A DNA stretch of 64,000 bases from Bradyrhizobium sp. WBOS07 (GTDB lineage Bacteria > Pseudomonadota > Alphaproteobacteria > Rhizobiales > Xanthobacteraceae): positions 2,046,001 through 2,110,000 of the forward strand of contig NZ_CP029008.1 in NCBI RefSeq assembly GCF_024585165.1. Reading direction: 5' to 3'. Made by a program: the position numbers and the translations under genes. Numbering within the stretch: position 1 is the stretch's first letter; the number at the start of each line of letters is the position of its first letter. Below, piece by piece: positions 16,841 to 25,684 of the stretch. The notes under the pieces were generated by a model that saw only the letters and a list, made by a program, of their open reading frames with translations, was not told where the DNA came from and did not search any database.

Positions 16841-18583
16841 ATGGCCGAGACCTACCCAGCCCCCCGTTTTGGAGCCCCCCGCGAACCGAAATCGCCTGCA
16901 AATCCGGGCAGCGGACTCGTGCGCATGCTCGATGTCGTCACGGCCAGCCATGCCCGCGCCGTCGCCTTCCTGCTGCTATGCGCGCTGCTGTTGTTCCTGC
17001 CGGGCTTCTTCACGATCCCCCCGATCGATCGCGACGAGGCGCGGTTCGCCCAGGCCACCAAGCAGATGGTCGAGAGCGGCGACTATGTCGATATCCGCTT
17101 CCAGGAGGACGTCCGCTACAAGAAGCCGATCGGCATCTACTGGTTGCAATCGGCGACGGTGGAAGCCGCCCAGATGCTCAAGCTGCCGAAGGCCGAGTTG
17201 CGGATCTGGGTCTACCGGCTGCCGTCGCTGTTCGGGGCGATCGGCGCCGTGCTCATGACCTATTGGGCCGCGCTCGGCTTCGTCACGCGGCGCGCCGCGG
17301 TGCTGGCGGCGTTGATGATGTGCGCCTCGGTGCTGCTCGGGGTCGAGGCGCGCCTCGCCAAGACCGATGCGATGCTGCTGCTCTGCGTGGTCGCCGCGAT
17401 GGGGGCGATGGCGCGGGCCTATCTGTCGTGGCAGCGCGCCGAGGACGAGACGCATCCGCCCTGGAGCTGGCCCGCGATCTTTTGGACCGCGCTTGCGGTC
17501 GGCATCCTGATCAAGGGCCCGCTGATCCTGATGTTCGCCGGGCTGACCATCGTTGCGCTGGCGATCCAGGACCGCGATGCCTCCTGGCTGTGGAAGCTGC
17601 GCCCGGTCTGGGGCCTGATGTGGATGCTGGTACTGGTGCTGCCCTGGTTCGTCGCGATCTTCTGGCGCGCGGGCGAGGCCTTCTTTGCGGACTCCGTCGG
17701 CGGCGACATGCTGAGCAAGTTGGGCGCCCAGGAATCCCATGGCGCGCCGCCCGGACTTTACCTGGCGCTGTTCTGGATCACGTTCTGGCCCGGCGCACCG
17801 CTCGCGGCGATGGCGGCGCCCGCGGTGTGGCGGGCGCGGCGGGAGCCCGGCGCGCAGTTTCTGCTGGCCTGGCTAATCCCGTCCTGGATCGTGTTCGAGG
17901 CGGTGCTGACCAAGCTGCCGCATTACGTGCTGCCGCTCTATCCGGCGATCGCCATTCTCACCGCCGGTGCGGTGGAGCGGCGCGTGCTGTCGCGCTCCTG
18001 GCTGATGCGCGGTTCGGCCTGGTGGTTCGCGATCCCTGCGGCCACCTCGATCATCGCGGTGGTCGGCGCGGTGATCCTGACGCGGCAGCCCGCCTTCGTG
18101 GCCTGGCCGTTCATCGCGGCGTCGCTGATCTTCGGCCTGTTCGCCTGGTGGCTCTACGACAACAACCGCGCCGAACGCTCGCTGCTCAACGCGCTGGTCG
18201 CGGCCCTGATGCTGGCTGTGATCGTGTATGGCATCGTGTTGCCGTCGCTGACGCCGCTGTTTCCGAGCATCGAGGTCGCGCGCGCGCTCCGCAACGTCAC
18301 CTGCGTCGGGCCGAAGGCGGCTGCGGCCGGCTATCATGAGCCCAGCCTCGTGTTCCTGACGGGCACCCAGACCGTGCTCACCGACGGCTCGGGCGCGGCG
18401 GATTTCCTGCGGCAAGGCAGCTGCCGTTTTGCGCTGATCGAGCAGCGCTCGGAGCGCAGCTTCGTGCAGCGCGCCGAGGCGATCGGGCTGCGCTACAAGG
18501 TCGGGACCCGCATCGACGGCTACAATTTCTCGCAAGGCCGCGCGATCTCGATTTCGATCTTCCGGTCGGAAGGCACCGAGTAG
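16841..18583 (+). CDS. GT39 family lipid-linked sugar transferase (ArnT-like)
   Basis: 580 residues with about a dozen transmembrane helices and the GT39/GT83 signature: the first periplasmic loop carries IDRDEARFAQATKQM, whose Asp-Glu pair (65-66) is the catalytic acidic site in ArnT and protein mannosyltransferases. The following YKKPIGIYWLQSATV is also typical. Such enzymes take a sugar from a polyprenyl phosphate in the periplasm and put it on lipid A or protein. It starts an apparent operon with a PAP2 phosphatase (1 base apart), a polyprenyl-phosphate sugar synthase-like GT2 and an LABN protein, which favours lipid A or another envelope glycolipid as acceptor. The donor sugar cannot be read from sequence. 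The name ArnT would be too specific. Confidence 0.9.
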   Translation: MAETYPAPRFGAPREPKSPANPGSGLVRMLDVVTASHARAVAFLLLCALLLFLPGFFTIPPIDRDEARFAQATKQMVESGDYVDIRFQEDVRYKKPIGIYWLQSATVEAAQMLKLPKAELRIWVYRLPSLFGAIGAVLMTYWAALGFVTRRAAVLAALMMCASVLLGVEARLAKTDAMLLLCVVAAMGAMARAYLSWQRAEDETHPPWSWPAIFWTALAVGILIKGPLILMFAGLTIVALAIQDRDASWLWKLRPVWGLMWMLVLVLPWFVAIFWRAGEAFFADSVGGDMLSKLGAQESHGAPPGLYLALFWITFWPGAPLAAMAAPAVWRARREPGAQFLLAWLIPSWIVFEAVLTKLPHYVLPLYPAIAILTAGAVERRVLSRSWLMRGSAWWFAIPAATSIIAVVGAVILTRQPAFVAWPFIAASLIFGLFAWWLYDNNRAERSLLNALVAALMLAVIVYGIVLPSLTPLFPSIEVARALRNVTCVGPKAAAAGYHEPSLVFLTGTQTVLTDGSGAADFLRQGSCRFALIEQRSERSFVQRAEAIGLRYKVGTRIDGYNFSQGRAISISIFRSEGTE

Positions 18584-18584
18584 G

Positions 18585-19430
18585 ATGCCTGTTACGACCA
18601 GCCCCGCGCCGCGTCCGGGCTACCCCGCGCAATTGCTCGCCGTGTCGAGGCGCGCGCTGGCGCAGCTCGTCCGCACGCCCTCGCATTCACGCCGCGCCGA
18701 GGCCGCGCGCAAGCTGGCGCGGCATTCGCTGTGGCTCAGCGCGGCGGGCGCGGCCCTCGCGATCGTGCTGATGGTCGCGTTCGACCAGACCGAGATCCAG
18801 CTGATGCCTCCTCGCGGCACGCCCAGCCTGTGGCCGATCCGCATCCTGACCGATTTCGGCAAGGACGAGTATCTGCTCTCGGTGCTCGGGGCCGCGCTGG
18901 TGGTGTTGGCGTTCGTCGCGGCAGGGCTTCACGGAACGCGCCGCGCGCTGCTGCTCGGTCTCGGTACGCGGCTGCAGTTCGTGTTTCTGTCGATTGCCGT
19001 GTCGGCATTCGTCGCCGAGATCCTGAAATATTGCATCGGCCGCGGACGTCCGTTTGTCGGCGGCAAGGCCAATCCGTTCAACTTCGTTCCGTTCGAGGGG
19101 ACGGGGGCGTATGCCAGCCTGCCGTCAGGCCATGCCGTGGCCGCGTTCGCCCTGGCGTTTGCGGTATCGGCATTGTGGCCGCGCCTGCGCGTCTTCATGT
19201 TCACTTACGCAATCGTGATCCTGCTGACGCGGCTGGTGCTGGTCGCCCATCACCCGAGCGACGTCGTGGCCGGCGCCCTGGTCGGCACGATCGGCGCCAT
19301 GGCGGTCCGCTACTGGTTCGCGGCCCGAAGGCTGGGCTTCGCCATCCGCGCCGACGGCTCCATCGTGCCGCTTGCGGGGGCTGTCTCGGGCCGCCTCAAA
19401 AGGGTTGCCCACGAGGCATCCGCCCCATAA
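18585..19430 (+). CDS. PAP2-superfamily membrane phosphatase
   Basis: 281 residues. All three catalytic motifs of the lipid phosphatase superfamily are present: KYCIGRGRP (Lys148 to Pro156), PSGH (Ser181-His183) and R-x5-H-x3-D (Arg216, His222, Asp226). The helices are arranged as in LpxE/LpxF or undecaprenyl-diphosphatase (PgpB/BcrC) enzymes. A 50-residue basic N-terminal region precedes the first helix. In this operon it is most likely a lipid A phosphatase, or one that recycles the polyprenyl-phosphate carrier; the two cannot be told apart by motif. Starts one base after the GT39 stop. Confidence 0.9.
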   Translation: MPVTTSPAPRPGYPAQLLAVSRRALAQLVRTPSHSRRAEAARKLARHSLWLSAAGAALAIVLMVAFDQTEIQLMPPRGTPSLWPIRILTDFGKDEYLLSVLGAALVVLAFVAAGLHGTRRALLLGLGTRLQFVFLSIAVSAFVAEILKYCIGRGRPFVGGKANPFNFVPFEGTGAYASLPSGHAVAAFALAFAVSALWPRLRVFMFTYAIVILLTRLVLVAHHPSDVVAGALVGTIGAMAVRYWFAARRLGFAIRADGSIVPLAGAVSGRLKRVAHEASAP

Positions 19431-19492
19431 AAGCGGCTGCCTGCCGGGACCGCCGGTTCCAATGGCAGGCCAATTCCAACCACGAGCCTCAC

Positions 19493-20245
19493 TTGTCGAC
19501 GTCCCAGCCTTCGGTTTCCCAGCCTTCGGTTTCCATCGTCGTTCCCGTGCGCAACGAAGCCGACAACATCGCGCCGCTGATCGCGGAGATCGGCGCGGCG
19601 CTCGACGGCCGCTGGGACTACGAGATCATCTACGTCAACGACGGCTCGACCGATGCGACCGGCGAACGGATCACGACGCTGATGACGCAGCGGGACAATC
19701 TGCGCCAGCTCCGCCACGCCAGATCGGGCGGTCAATCCGCGGCTGTGCGCAGCGGGGTGCGCGCGGCGCGTGGCGTGATCGTGGCGACGCTCGACGGCGA
19801 CGGCCAGAACAATCCGGCCTTCCTGCCCGACCTGATCGCGGCGGTCGAGAAGGGATCAGGGCGCGTCGGCCTCGCTGCGGGGCAGCGCGTCGGACGCAAG
19901 GATACCGGCTTCAAGAAATTCCAGTCGCGCGTGGCCAACGGCGTCCGCAACGCCATCCTCAAGGACGGCACGCGGGATACCGGCTGCGGATTGAAGGCGT
20001 TCCGGCGCGAGGTCTTCCTGATGATGCCCTATTTCGACGGGCTGCATCGCTTCCTGCCGGCGCTGGTCCGCCGCGAGGGCTACGACATCGCCTATGTCGA
20101 CGTGATCGACCGGCCGCGCCATTCCGGCGTGTCGAATTACGGTTTCTTTGACCGGCTCTGGATCGGCATCATGGATCTCGCCGGCGTGTGGTGGCTGATC
20201 CGCCGCAAGAAGCCGACACCAGACGTGACTGAGGTGACCGCATGA
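19493..20245 (+). CDS. GT2 family glycosyltransferase (polyprenyl-phosphate sugar synthase-like)
   Basis: 250 residues starting from TTG at 19493; no in-frame ATG precedes the conserved domain (SIVVPVRNEADNIAPLI). A GAG lies 6 bases upstream. GT2 features: the first beta-alpha-beta with RNEADN, YVNDGSTDAT, and the metal-binding TLDGDGQNNP. Length and sequence resemble dolichol-phosphate mannosyltransferase, which makes the lipid-linked sugar that a GT39 enzyme then uses; that matches the neighbour at 16841. There is no C-terminal membrane domain. The first ten residues contain a perfect 5-residue duplication (SQPSV twice). Its stop overlaps the next gene by ATGA. Confidence 0.88.
   Translation: MSTSQPSVSQPSVSIVVPVRNEADNIAPLIAEIGAALDGRWDYEIIYVNDGSTDATGERITTLMTQRDNLRQLRHARSGGQSAAVRSGVRAARGVIVATLDGDGQNNPAFLPDLIAAVEKGSGRVGLAAGQRVGRKDTGFKKFQSRVANGVRNAILKDGTRDTGCGLKAFRREVFLMMPYFDGLHRFLPALVRREGYDIAYVDVIDRPRHSGVSNYGFFDRLWIGIMDLAGVWWLIRRKKPTPDVTEVTA
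19503..19532 (+). repeat. 15-bp tandem duplication at the start of the GT2 gene
   Basis: CCCAGCCTTCGGTTT occurs twice head to tail at 19503-19517 and 19518-19532, in frame, giving SQPSV-SQPSV. Identical copies imply a recent slippage event. A third or lost copy would keep the frame. Confidence 0.9.
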
Positions 20246-20580
20246 TCATCCAATACGGTCAGGCGCTGAGCAATTATCTCTACGACGTCTTCGTCGCCAA
20301 ATTCGATTTCTGGCTGGCATTCGGCCTGGTCGCGCAGCTGTTCTTCACCGCGCGCTTCCTGGTGCAATGGATCGCGAGCGAGCGCGCCGGCAACAGCGTG
20401 GTGCCGATGGCGTTCTGGTTCTGCTCGATGGGCGGCGGCCTGATGACCCTGGTCTACGGCGTGGTGAAGCGCGAGCCGATCATCATCCTCGGACAATCGC
20501 TCGCGACCATTATCTACATTCGCAACATCATGCTGATCTGGAAGAACCGCGGCAGCGCCTCGAAGACGCTGGAGCGCTGA
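20242..20580 (+). CDS. Lipid A biosynthesis N-terminal domain (LABN) protein
   Basis: 112 residues forming three or four membrane helices; the sequence FLVQWIASERAGNSVVPMAF followed by FWFCSMGGGLMTLVYG is the LABN domain (also called the PQ-loop-like lipid A biosynthesis domain). Small LABN proteins are regularly encoded beside GT2/GT39 lipid-glycosylation genes. They are proposed to move a lipid-linked sugar or to assist its transfer; no enzymatic activity is proven for the short form. The ATG overlaps the GT2 stop by 4 bases, so the two are translationally coupled. Last gene of the operon. Confidence 0.88.
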   Translation: MIIQYGQALSNYLYDVFVAKFDFWLAFGLVAQLFFTARFLVQWIASERAGNSVVPMAFWFCSMGGGLMTLVYGVVKREPIIILGQSLATIIYIRNIMLIWKNRGSASKTLER

Positions 20581-20583
20581 TCG

Positions 20584-21516
20584 TCACCGGTCGCCGATAG
20601 GAGCAACCGCGTCACCGCCCGCCCTGCCTTCCAGCAATGCCCGCCGCTTGATGAAGGCTTCGCTCACAAACTCGGTGAACGCCCGGACGCGGGCGGTTTC
20701 GCGCAGATCCTCATGCGTTAGCACCCAGAGTGCCGACGTCATCGCCGCGATCGGCTCTCCGAGCCGTGTGAGTCCGGGCGAGAGGTCGCCGAGATAGCAG
20801 GGTAGTGCGGTCACACCGATGCCTTCGCGTGCCAGATCGCGGAGCGCAACAAGGGAATTTGCACGTGCCACGACTTCGGCCTCTCCGTTGACACCATGCA
20901 TCCATCGGGCAATGGTGGACGCCGAAAGGCTGTCATCGGGAGCGAGCCAGCGATGGGGGGCCGAAAGACTCGGTGAAATGCCCGTGCGATCCAAGTAGCG
21001 TGGGCTGGCATAGACGGCAAAGGCCAGCGACGCGATGCGTCGCCCGACCAAATGCGACGGCGGATTGGTCGCCGGCCTGACCGCAACGTCGGCGTCGCGC
21101 CGCGTCAAACTGTACATGGCATTGGCTATGGCGATCTCGATCGTGATGCCGGAGTGCTGATCGGCGAACTCGCCGAGTGCGGCCGGAAGGACGGATACCA
21201 TGAGAGTGTCGGTCGTCGTGATGCGCAACTGTCCGGACAGCTCGAGATCGCGGCCCGCGAGTCGGCGCTCCAGCGCGGCAATCGTGTCATCGACGTTCCG
21301 CGCCGCGACGATCATTTCCTTGCCGCCCGCGGTCAAGAGATAGCCGCTCGGCAGGCGCTCGAACAGGCGCAGGCCGAGCCGCTTCTCGATCACTCCAATC
21401 CGCCGCAAGACAGTGGTGTGGTTGACGCCGAGGGATCGGGCGCCGCCTGCCAGTGAACCTTCGTCGGCGACCGCGAGAACGTATCGAAGATCATCCCAAT
21501 CCAGGCGCTGGACCAT
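20584..21516 (-). CDS. LysR family transcriptional regulator
   Basis: 310 residues from ATG at 21516. Winged helix-turn-helix at about 3-62 (DWDDLRYVLAVADEGSLAGG then RSLGVNHTTVLRRIGVIEKR), linker helix, and a periplasmic-binding-protein-like effector domain from about 90 (LRITTTDTLMVSVLPAALGE). The open frame extends 16 codons upstream, but MVQRLDWDDLRY is the natural LysR start. It is divergent to the SnoaL-like gene at 21662, the usual layout for a LysR protein that controls its neighbour. The effector is unknown. Confidence 0.9.
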   Translation of the reverse strand: MVQRLDWDDLRYVLAVADEGSLAGGARSLGVNHTTVLRRIGVIEKRLGLRLFERLPSGYLLTAGGKEMIVAARNVDDTIAALERRLAGRDLELSGQLRITTTDTLMVSVLPAALGEFADQHSGITIEIAIANAMYSLTRRDADVAVRPATNPPSHLVGRRIASLAFAVYASPRYLDRTGISPSLSAPHRWLAPDDSLSASTIARWMHGVNGEAEVVARANSLVALRDLAREGIGVTALPCYLGDLSPGLTRLGEPIAAMTSALWVLTHEDLRETARVRAFTEFVSEAFIKRRALLEGRAGGDAVAPIGDR

Positions 21517-21551
21517 CAACGGACTCCGGTTCCCTGCCACGGTCGCCGCTG

Positions 21552-21563
21552 TGCGATTGCGCA
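21552..21563. promoter_or_regulatory. Possible LysR operator in the divergent spacer
   Basis: TGCG-ATTG-CGCA, a short interrupted palindrome in the 145-base gap between the LysR and SnoaL-like genes. LysR proteins often bind T-N11-A dyads in such gaps; this one has T-N10-A spacing, so the match is loose. Confidence 0.3.
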
Positions 21564-21661
21564 AGATCGAACGGCAAAAGAACAGATCGCGCCCGTCAGT
21601 CTCTCGATCTACATCAACGCCACGAACAACGTGCCGTTGCCGTCAAGAAGGAGAGTCCAAC

Positions 21662-22087
21662 ATGGGCGCACCATCTCCGGAACTTTGCAATCTCTGGCTT
21701 GCCCGAGCATTCAACAGCCACAATGTAGAAGCGGCCGCCGCAATGTACCACCGCGATGCGTCGATCGTGCAAGTCGATGACGTCCACGGTGGAACCAGGG
21801 TCGCCCGTGGGGCCGACGCCATCCGCGAGACGATGGCCGCCTATATCGGATTACGGCCGCATATGGATGTCGTCACGCATCACACGACCATTGCGGGCGA
21901 TTTCGCCATGACGCGCTCCCAATGGCTGATCAAAGGCATCGGGCCAGACGGCAGGCCGATCCAGGTTCATCATCATGGCATGGAGGTTCATCGCAAGCTG
22001 CCCGACGGAACATGGGTGTTCTTCATAGACCATCCATTTGGCGCTGACGCGAGCTGGAGCGTCGAGGCCCCCGATCACACAGAGTAG
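21662..22087 (+). CDS. SnoaL/NTF2-like (DUF4440-type) protein
   Basis: 141 residues. The pattern LWLARAFNSHNVEAAAAMYH, then a conserved hydrophobic core ending WVFFIDHPF, matches the cone-shaped NTF2-like fold of the SnoaL superfamily. The family includes small isomerases, hydratases and non-catalytic ligand binders; the sequence does not settle which. A strong ribosome-binding site (AAGGAGAG) precedes ATG at 21662. Divergent to the LysR gene that likely controls it. Confidence 0.8.
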   Translation: MGAPSPELCNLWLARAFNSHNVEAAAAMYHRDASIVQVDDVHGGTRVARGADAIRETMAAYIGLRPHMDVVTHHTTIAGDFAMTRSQWLIKGIGPDGRPIQVHHHGMEVHRKLPDGTWVFFIDHPFGADASWSVEAPDHTE

Positions 22088-22223
22088 CGCCGGCGCGTCA
22101 TGTTGCAGGGTTCGACTCCAGCCGCGAACCCAGCGGAGATAGAGGAATGGCTGCAAATTTGTCAGCGCTCGCAACGCAGCAGTCGGGTGGGCCGACGGCC
22201 TCCCGGAGCGCGTCGCGCCCGAA

Positions 22224-23915
22224 CTAGCGCGGTATCGCCGACGCGGCATCCGAGGCGGGCAGGGCGGCTTGGTTGGCCTCGGTCCTGCGGTAGGGTTCGC
22301 CGGCCGCATCGAGCACGGGATAGGCGACCGAGCAGATGTGCGAGTGGATACGGCGCAGGTCGCGCAGCACGTCGAGATGCAGTGACGTCGTTTCGATGGT
22401 TTCGGGACGGCCCTCGCGCAGGCGATCGAGATGCCGCTCGACCGCGGCAAGCTCGGTGTTGCGCAGCGCGGTTTTCTCCACCAGCAGCTTGCGGGCCTCG
22501 TTGGCGTCGCCCGACATGAAGACGCCGAACGCGATCCGCAGCGAGTCCATCGTGCGCTTGTGGAACGCGGCGAGCTCGTCTGCCCCTTCCGCCGAGAACT
22601 GGAAACGCCGCTTGATCTTCTTTGTGGCGAGCTCGCTCAGGCTCTTGTCGATGATGTCGCCGATGTGTTCGAGGTTGATGGCGAAGGAGATGATCTCCAT
22701 CGCGCGCCGTCCTTCGCTCTCGTCGAGGCTGCCCCGCATCAGCTTGGTCACGTAGAGCTTGATGGCCTCGTCGAGACCGTCGACGAGATTGTCCATCTTG
22801 GAGACCTGGTCGACCAGCATACGATCGCCCGTCATCATCGCGGCCATCACCTTGCGCAGCATGACCTCGACGAGATCGCCCATGCGCAACGTCTCGCGCG
22901 CGGCATCAGCGAGCGCCAGCGACGGCGTCTCCAGCGCGGTCTCGTCGAGATAGCGCGGCCGGGCCGGGTCGGCCTCCTGAACGCGATCCGGGAAAAGACG
23001 AGTGAGCAGGCGCGACATGGCGTCGAGCAGGCCGATGAAGACGATTGCCGTGCCGACATTGAAGGCGATGTGGAAGGCCGCCGTCATCTTGGCGAGATCC
23101 GGCTGCCAGGCGTGCATGTGCTCGGCGATCCCGCCCAGGAAGGGCAGGACCAGGGCAATGCCGATCACGCGGTTGACGAGATTGCCGACCGGCAGGCGAT
23201 AGCTCGCAGGATTGTCACGCCTGGCGCCCTCGAACACGGGATTGATGGCGCTGCCGAGATTGGCCCCGAGCACGAGCGCCAGCGCCGCGTAGGGCGTGAT
23301 GAACTGCGAATAGGCCAGCGACATGATCAGGAGCACGCTGGCGACGCTCGAATGCACCGCCCAAGTGACGAGGGCGGCGATCACGATGCACAGGATGGGA
23401 TCGCCGGTGATGGCCGACATCACGACGCGGACGCCGGGGGCGTTCTCGGCCGGCGCCAGCGTGTCGAGCAGGATGTGCAGCGAGAGCAGCATGAGGCCAA
23501 GGCCGATGCAGACGCGGCCGATGTCCTTGATCCGCGAACGCGGGCCGGAGCGGAACGCGACGAGCCCGAGCACGAACAGGACCGGCGCAATTGCTGCGAT
23601 GTTGAACGACAGCACCTGCACGATCAGCGTCGTGCCGACATTGGCGCCCAACATGATGGCAAGCGCGGCGGCGAGGCTGACAAGGCCTTCGGCCGCGAAC
23701 GAGCTCGTGATCAAGGCGGTCGCCGTGCTGCTCTGGAGCAGGGCGGTGAGCCCGAGGCCGGCGGCAAAGGCGTTGACGCGGCTGCCCAGCGCCTTGCCCA
23801 GCAGGCGCCTGAGGTCCGGACCGAAGGCGCGCAGAATCCCGCTGTGGACCATGTGCAGGCCCCACAGCAACAGCGCCACGCCGCCCATGAGGTCGAGCAG
23901 AACCAACGTTCCCAT
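22224..23915 (-). CDS. Na/Pi cotransporter family protein with PhoU domain
   Basis: 563 residues. Two inverted Na/Pi-cotransport repeats in the first 320 residues: the QSSTAT motif (LLQSSTATALITSSF) in the first and HSSVASVLLIMSLAY in the second, each followed by GANVGTT or GANLGSA. A PhoU-like helical domain covers about 340-540 (acidic and heptad-patterned). Function: sodium-driven phosphate movement, in bacteria often export of excess phosphate, with the PhoU part sensing or gating. Single gene on the minus strand. The tail after about 540 is low complexity. Confidence 0.92.
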   Translation of the reverse strand: MGTLVLLDLMGGVALLLWGLHMVHSGILRAFGPDLRRLLGKALGSRVNAFAAGLGLTALLQSSTATALITSSFAAEGLVSLAAALAIMLGANVGTTLIVQVLSFNIAAIAPVLFVLGLVAFRSGPRSRIKDIGRVCIGLGLMLLSLHILLDTLAPAENAPGVRVVMSAITGDPILCIVIAALVTWAVHSSVASVLLIMSLAYSQFITPYAALALVLGANLGSAINPVFEGARRDNPASYRLPVGNLVNRVIGIALVLPFLGGIAEHMHAWQPDLAKMTAAFHIAFNVGTAIVFIGLLDAMSRLLTRLFPDRVQEADPARPRYLDETALETPSLALADAARETLRMGDLVEVMLRKVMAAMMTGDRMLVDQVSKMDNLVDGLDEAIKLYVTKLMRGSLDESEGRRAMEIISFAINLEHIGDIIDKSLSELATKKIKRRFQFSAEGADELAAFHKRTMDSLRIAFGVFMSGDANEARKLLVEKTALRNTELAAVERHLDRLREGRPETIETTSLHLDVLRDLRRIHSHICSVAYPVLDAAGEPYRRTEANQAALPASDAASAIPR

Positions 23916-24110
23916 TCTCCGTGTCCGGATTGGAGTCGATTGGTGAGGCTAGCGCTAAACGGCAGTGGATCAAATCATTTGTTGGCGCGTCGTCGTTAAC
24001 GTTTACGACACTTGCACGTTCCCGCACGTCGTGCGTCCGCCGCGGCGCACGTTGCGCGTCGACCGCGTCGCGCCTGACGCGTCAGCAGGCGCAATGCCCT
24101 GTGAGCGGGC

Positions 24111-25295
24111 TCACATTGCCGCTTTGAGGGCAGCAAAGCCGCGATCGAGATCGGCCTTGAGATCGTCGGTGCTTTCGAGCCCGATGTGCAGGCGCAGAGT
24201 TGGCCCGCCGGGCGCCCATTTGGTCGCGGTGCGATAGGCATCGCAATCGAAGGGAATCGCAAGGCTCTCGAAGCCGCCCCAGGAAAAACCCATGCCGAAC
24301 AGCTTGAGCGTGTTGAGCATGGCGTCGACGGCCTGCTGCGGCGCCGGCTTCAGCACGATGCTGAACAGGCCGGATGCGCCGGTGAAGTCGCGCTTCCAGA
24401 TGGCGTGACCGGGATCGGTCTCCAGGCCCGGATGCAGCACGCGAGCAACCTCCGGCCTGGCAGCGAGCCAGCGCGCCATGTCGAGACCGGAGCGATGATG
24501 CTGCGCCAGCCGGACCGACAGCGTGCGCAGGCCGCGCAGCGCGAGGAACACGTCGTCGGGACCGGCGCAGACCCCGAGCAGGCGGATGCCTTCGGCAACG
24601 ATCGGCCAGGCCTTGGCATTGGCCGAGATCGTGCCGAACATGATGTCGGAATGGCCGCCGATATATTTGGTGGCGGCCTGCATGCTGACGTCGACGCCCT
24701 GTTCGAGCGAGCGGTGATAGAGCGGCGTTGCCCAGGTGTTGTCGTCGATGACGAGCGCGCCCTTCGCATGCGCGACCTCGGCGATGGCGCGGATGTCCGG
24801 CATCTCGAACGATTGCGAGCCCGGCGCCTCCACCAGCACCGCGCGGGTGTTCGGCTTGAACAGCTTGTCGATGCCGGCACCGATCAGCGGATCAAAGTAC
24901 GTGGTCTCGACGCCGTAGCGGGCGAGCATGCCGTTGCAGAAATTGCGCGAGGGGCGGTAGACGTTGTCGACTACCAGAATGTGGTCGCCGGCCTTCAGCA
25001 GCGCGAGCAGGGTGGTGGAGATCGCCGACAATCCCGACGGCACGATGCCGACGCCGGCGCATTGCGGCCCCTCCAACGCCATCAGCGTCTCCTGGAACGC
25101 CTTGGTGGTGGGGGAACCGTGGCGGCCATAGGTGAACTCGCCGCGATGGGCGTGCAGGTCCTCGGCGGTCGGATAGAGCACGGTCGAGCCGTGGAAAACC
25201 GGCGGATTGACGAACCCCTTCTGCGCCTTGGTGTCGCGGCCGGAGGTGACCAGCCGGGTCTCGGCCTTCTGCTCTTGGGGGTGCGAGGAATCCAT
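24111..25295 (-). CDS. metC: Cystathionine beta-lyase
   Basis: 394 residues from ATG at 25295. A Cys/Met-metabolism PLP enzyme: NPPVFHGSTVLYPTAED near the N-terminus, GIVPSGLSAISTTLLAL for cofactor phosphate binding, DDNTWATPLYHRSLEQG, and the Schiff-base lysine in QAATKYIGGHSDIMFG (Lys210). The C-terminal GFSWGGFESLAIPFD is typical of MetC rather than cystathionine gamma-synthase. The reaction is cystathionine to homocysteine, pyruvate and ammonia in methionine synthesis. Divergent from the amino-acid importer aapJQMP. Confidence 0.9.
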   Translation of the reverse strand: MDSSHPQEQKAETRLVTSGRDTKAQKGFVNPPVFHGSTVLYPTAEDLHAHRGEFTYGRHGSPTTKAFQETLMALEGPQCAGVGIVPSGLSAISTTLLALLKAGDHILVVDNVYRPSRNFCNGMLARYGVETTYFDPLIGAGIDKLFKPNTRAVLVEAPGSQSFEMPDIRAIAEVAHAKGALVIDDNTWATPLYHRSLEQGVDVSMQAATKYIGGHSDIMFGTISANAKAWPIVAEGIRLLGVCAGPDDVFLALRGLRTLSVRLAQHHRSGLDMARWLAARPEVARVLHPGLETDPGHAIWKRDFTGASGLFSIVLKPAPQQAVDAMLNTLKLFGMGFSWGGFESLAIPFDCDAYRTATKWAPGGPTLRLHIGLESTDDLKADLDRGFAALKAAM

Positions 25296-25684
25296 GCGTC
25301 TGCTTTCAAAACCGCGTTTCCGGTCGGGGCTGGGCGCCCGACGGGCCGGCCGAAAGGCCGCTGTCGTTAATAACAGAACACAGAAGAGTCCCGTCAACCC
25401 CTTGACCCGGCACGCCAGTCGTTCTGTGATGCGCAGGTGCTATTCAGTCGCCGCATGTTGAGGGGCCTGCCGCGACCTTCGATCCATCGTCTGACCGAAC
25501 TTTGCGCACAGCCCATAGCGGCGGGCGCCAGCGGCGGGGATTAAGGTATGGCCTCCCGGGATCGGCGAGTGTTCGGCAAGGTTTTCCAGCATGACTCTTG
25601 CAAGGCTGGTCTTGATATGCCCGGCCCGGCAGGGATGATCCTGAGACAACGTTCCTTGAGACGACTTTGAAAGGCCCAAAGCCC
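25296..25684. other. Divergent metC / aapJ intergenic region
   Basis: 389 bases holding the control regions of both units. Apart from the metC promoter-like sequence and hairpin I see no clear regulatory motif on the aapJ side; no small gene stands out on either strand. Confidence 0.45.
25343..25397 (-). promoter_or_regulatory. metC: Possible metC promoter and leader hairpin
   Basis: On the minus strand TTGACG (25397-25392) is followed after 18 bases by TTATTA (25373-25368), a plausible housekeeping promoter. Just downstream the leader can form a hairpin CGGCC-TTTC-GGCCG (25360-25347). I checked for a SAM-II riboswitch, common before alphaproteobacterial met genes, and did not see its pseudoknot sequence. 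Confidence 0.35.

Noticed and set aside
14628-16901. A 757-codon minus-strand open frame
   Set aside because: Antisense to pbpC, which has all PBP motifs on the plus strand.
22088-22223. tRNA-like T-arm sequence (GGGTTCGACTCC)
   Set aside because: No matching acceptor, D arm or anticodon arm could be folded around it, so neither a tRNA nor a convincing attachment-site remnant is claimed.
25296-25440. SAM-II riboswitch upstream of metC
   Set aside because: The leader has a hairpin but not the conserved SAM-II pseudoknot sequences; I list only a tentative promoter.
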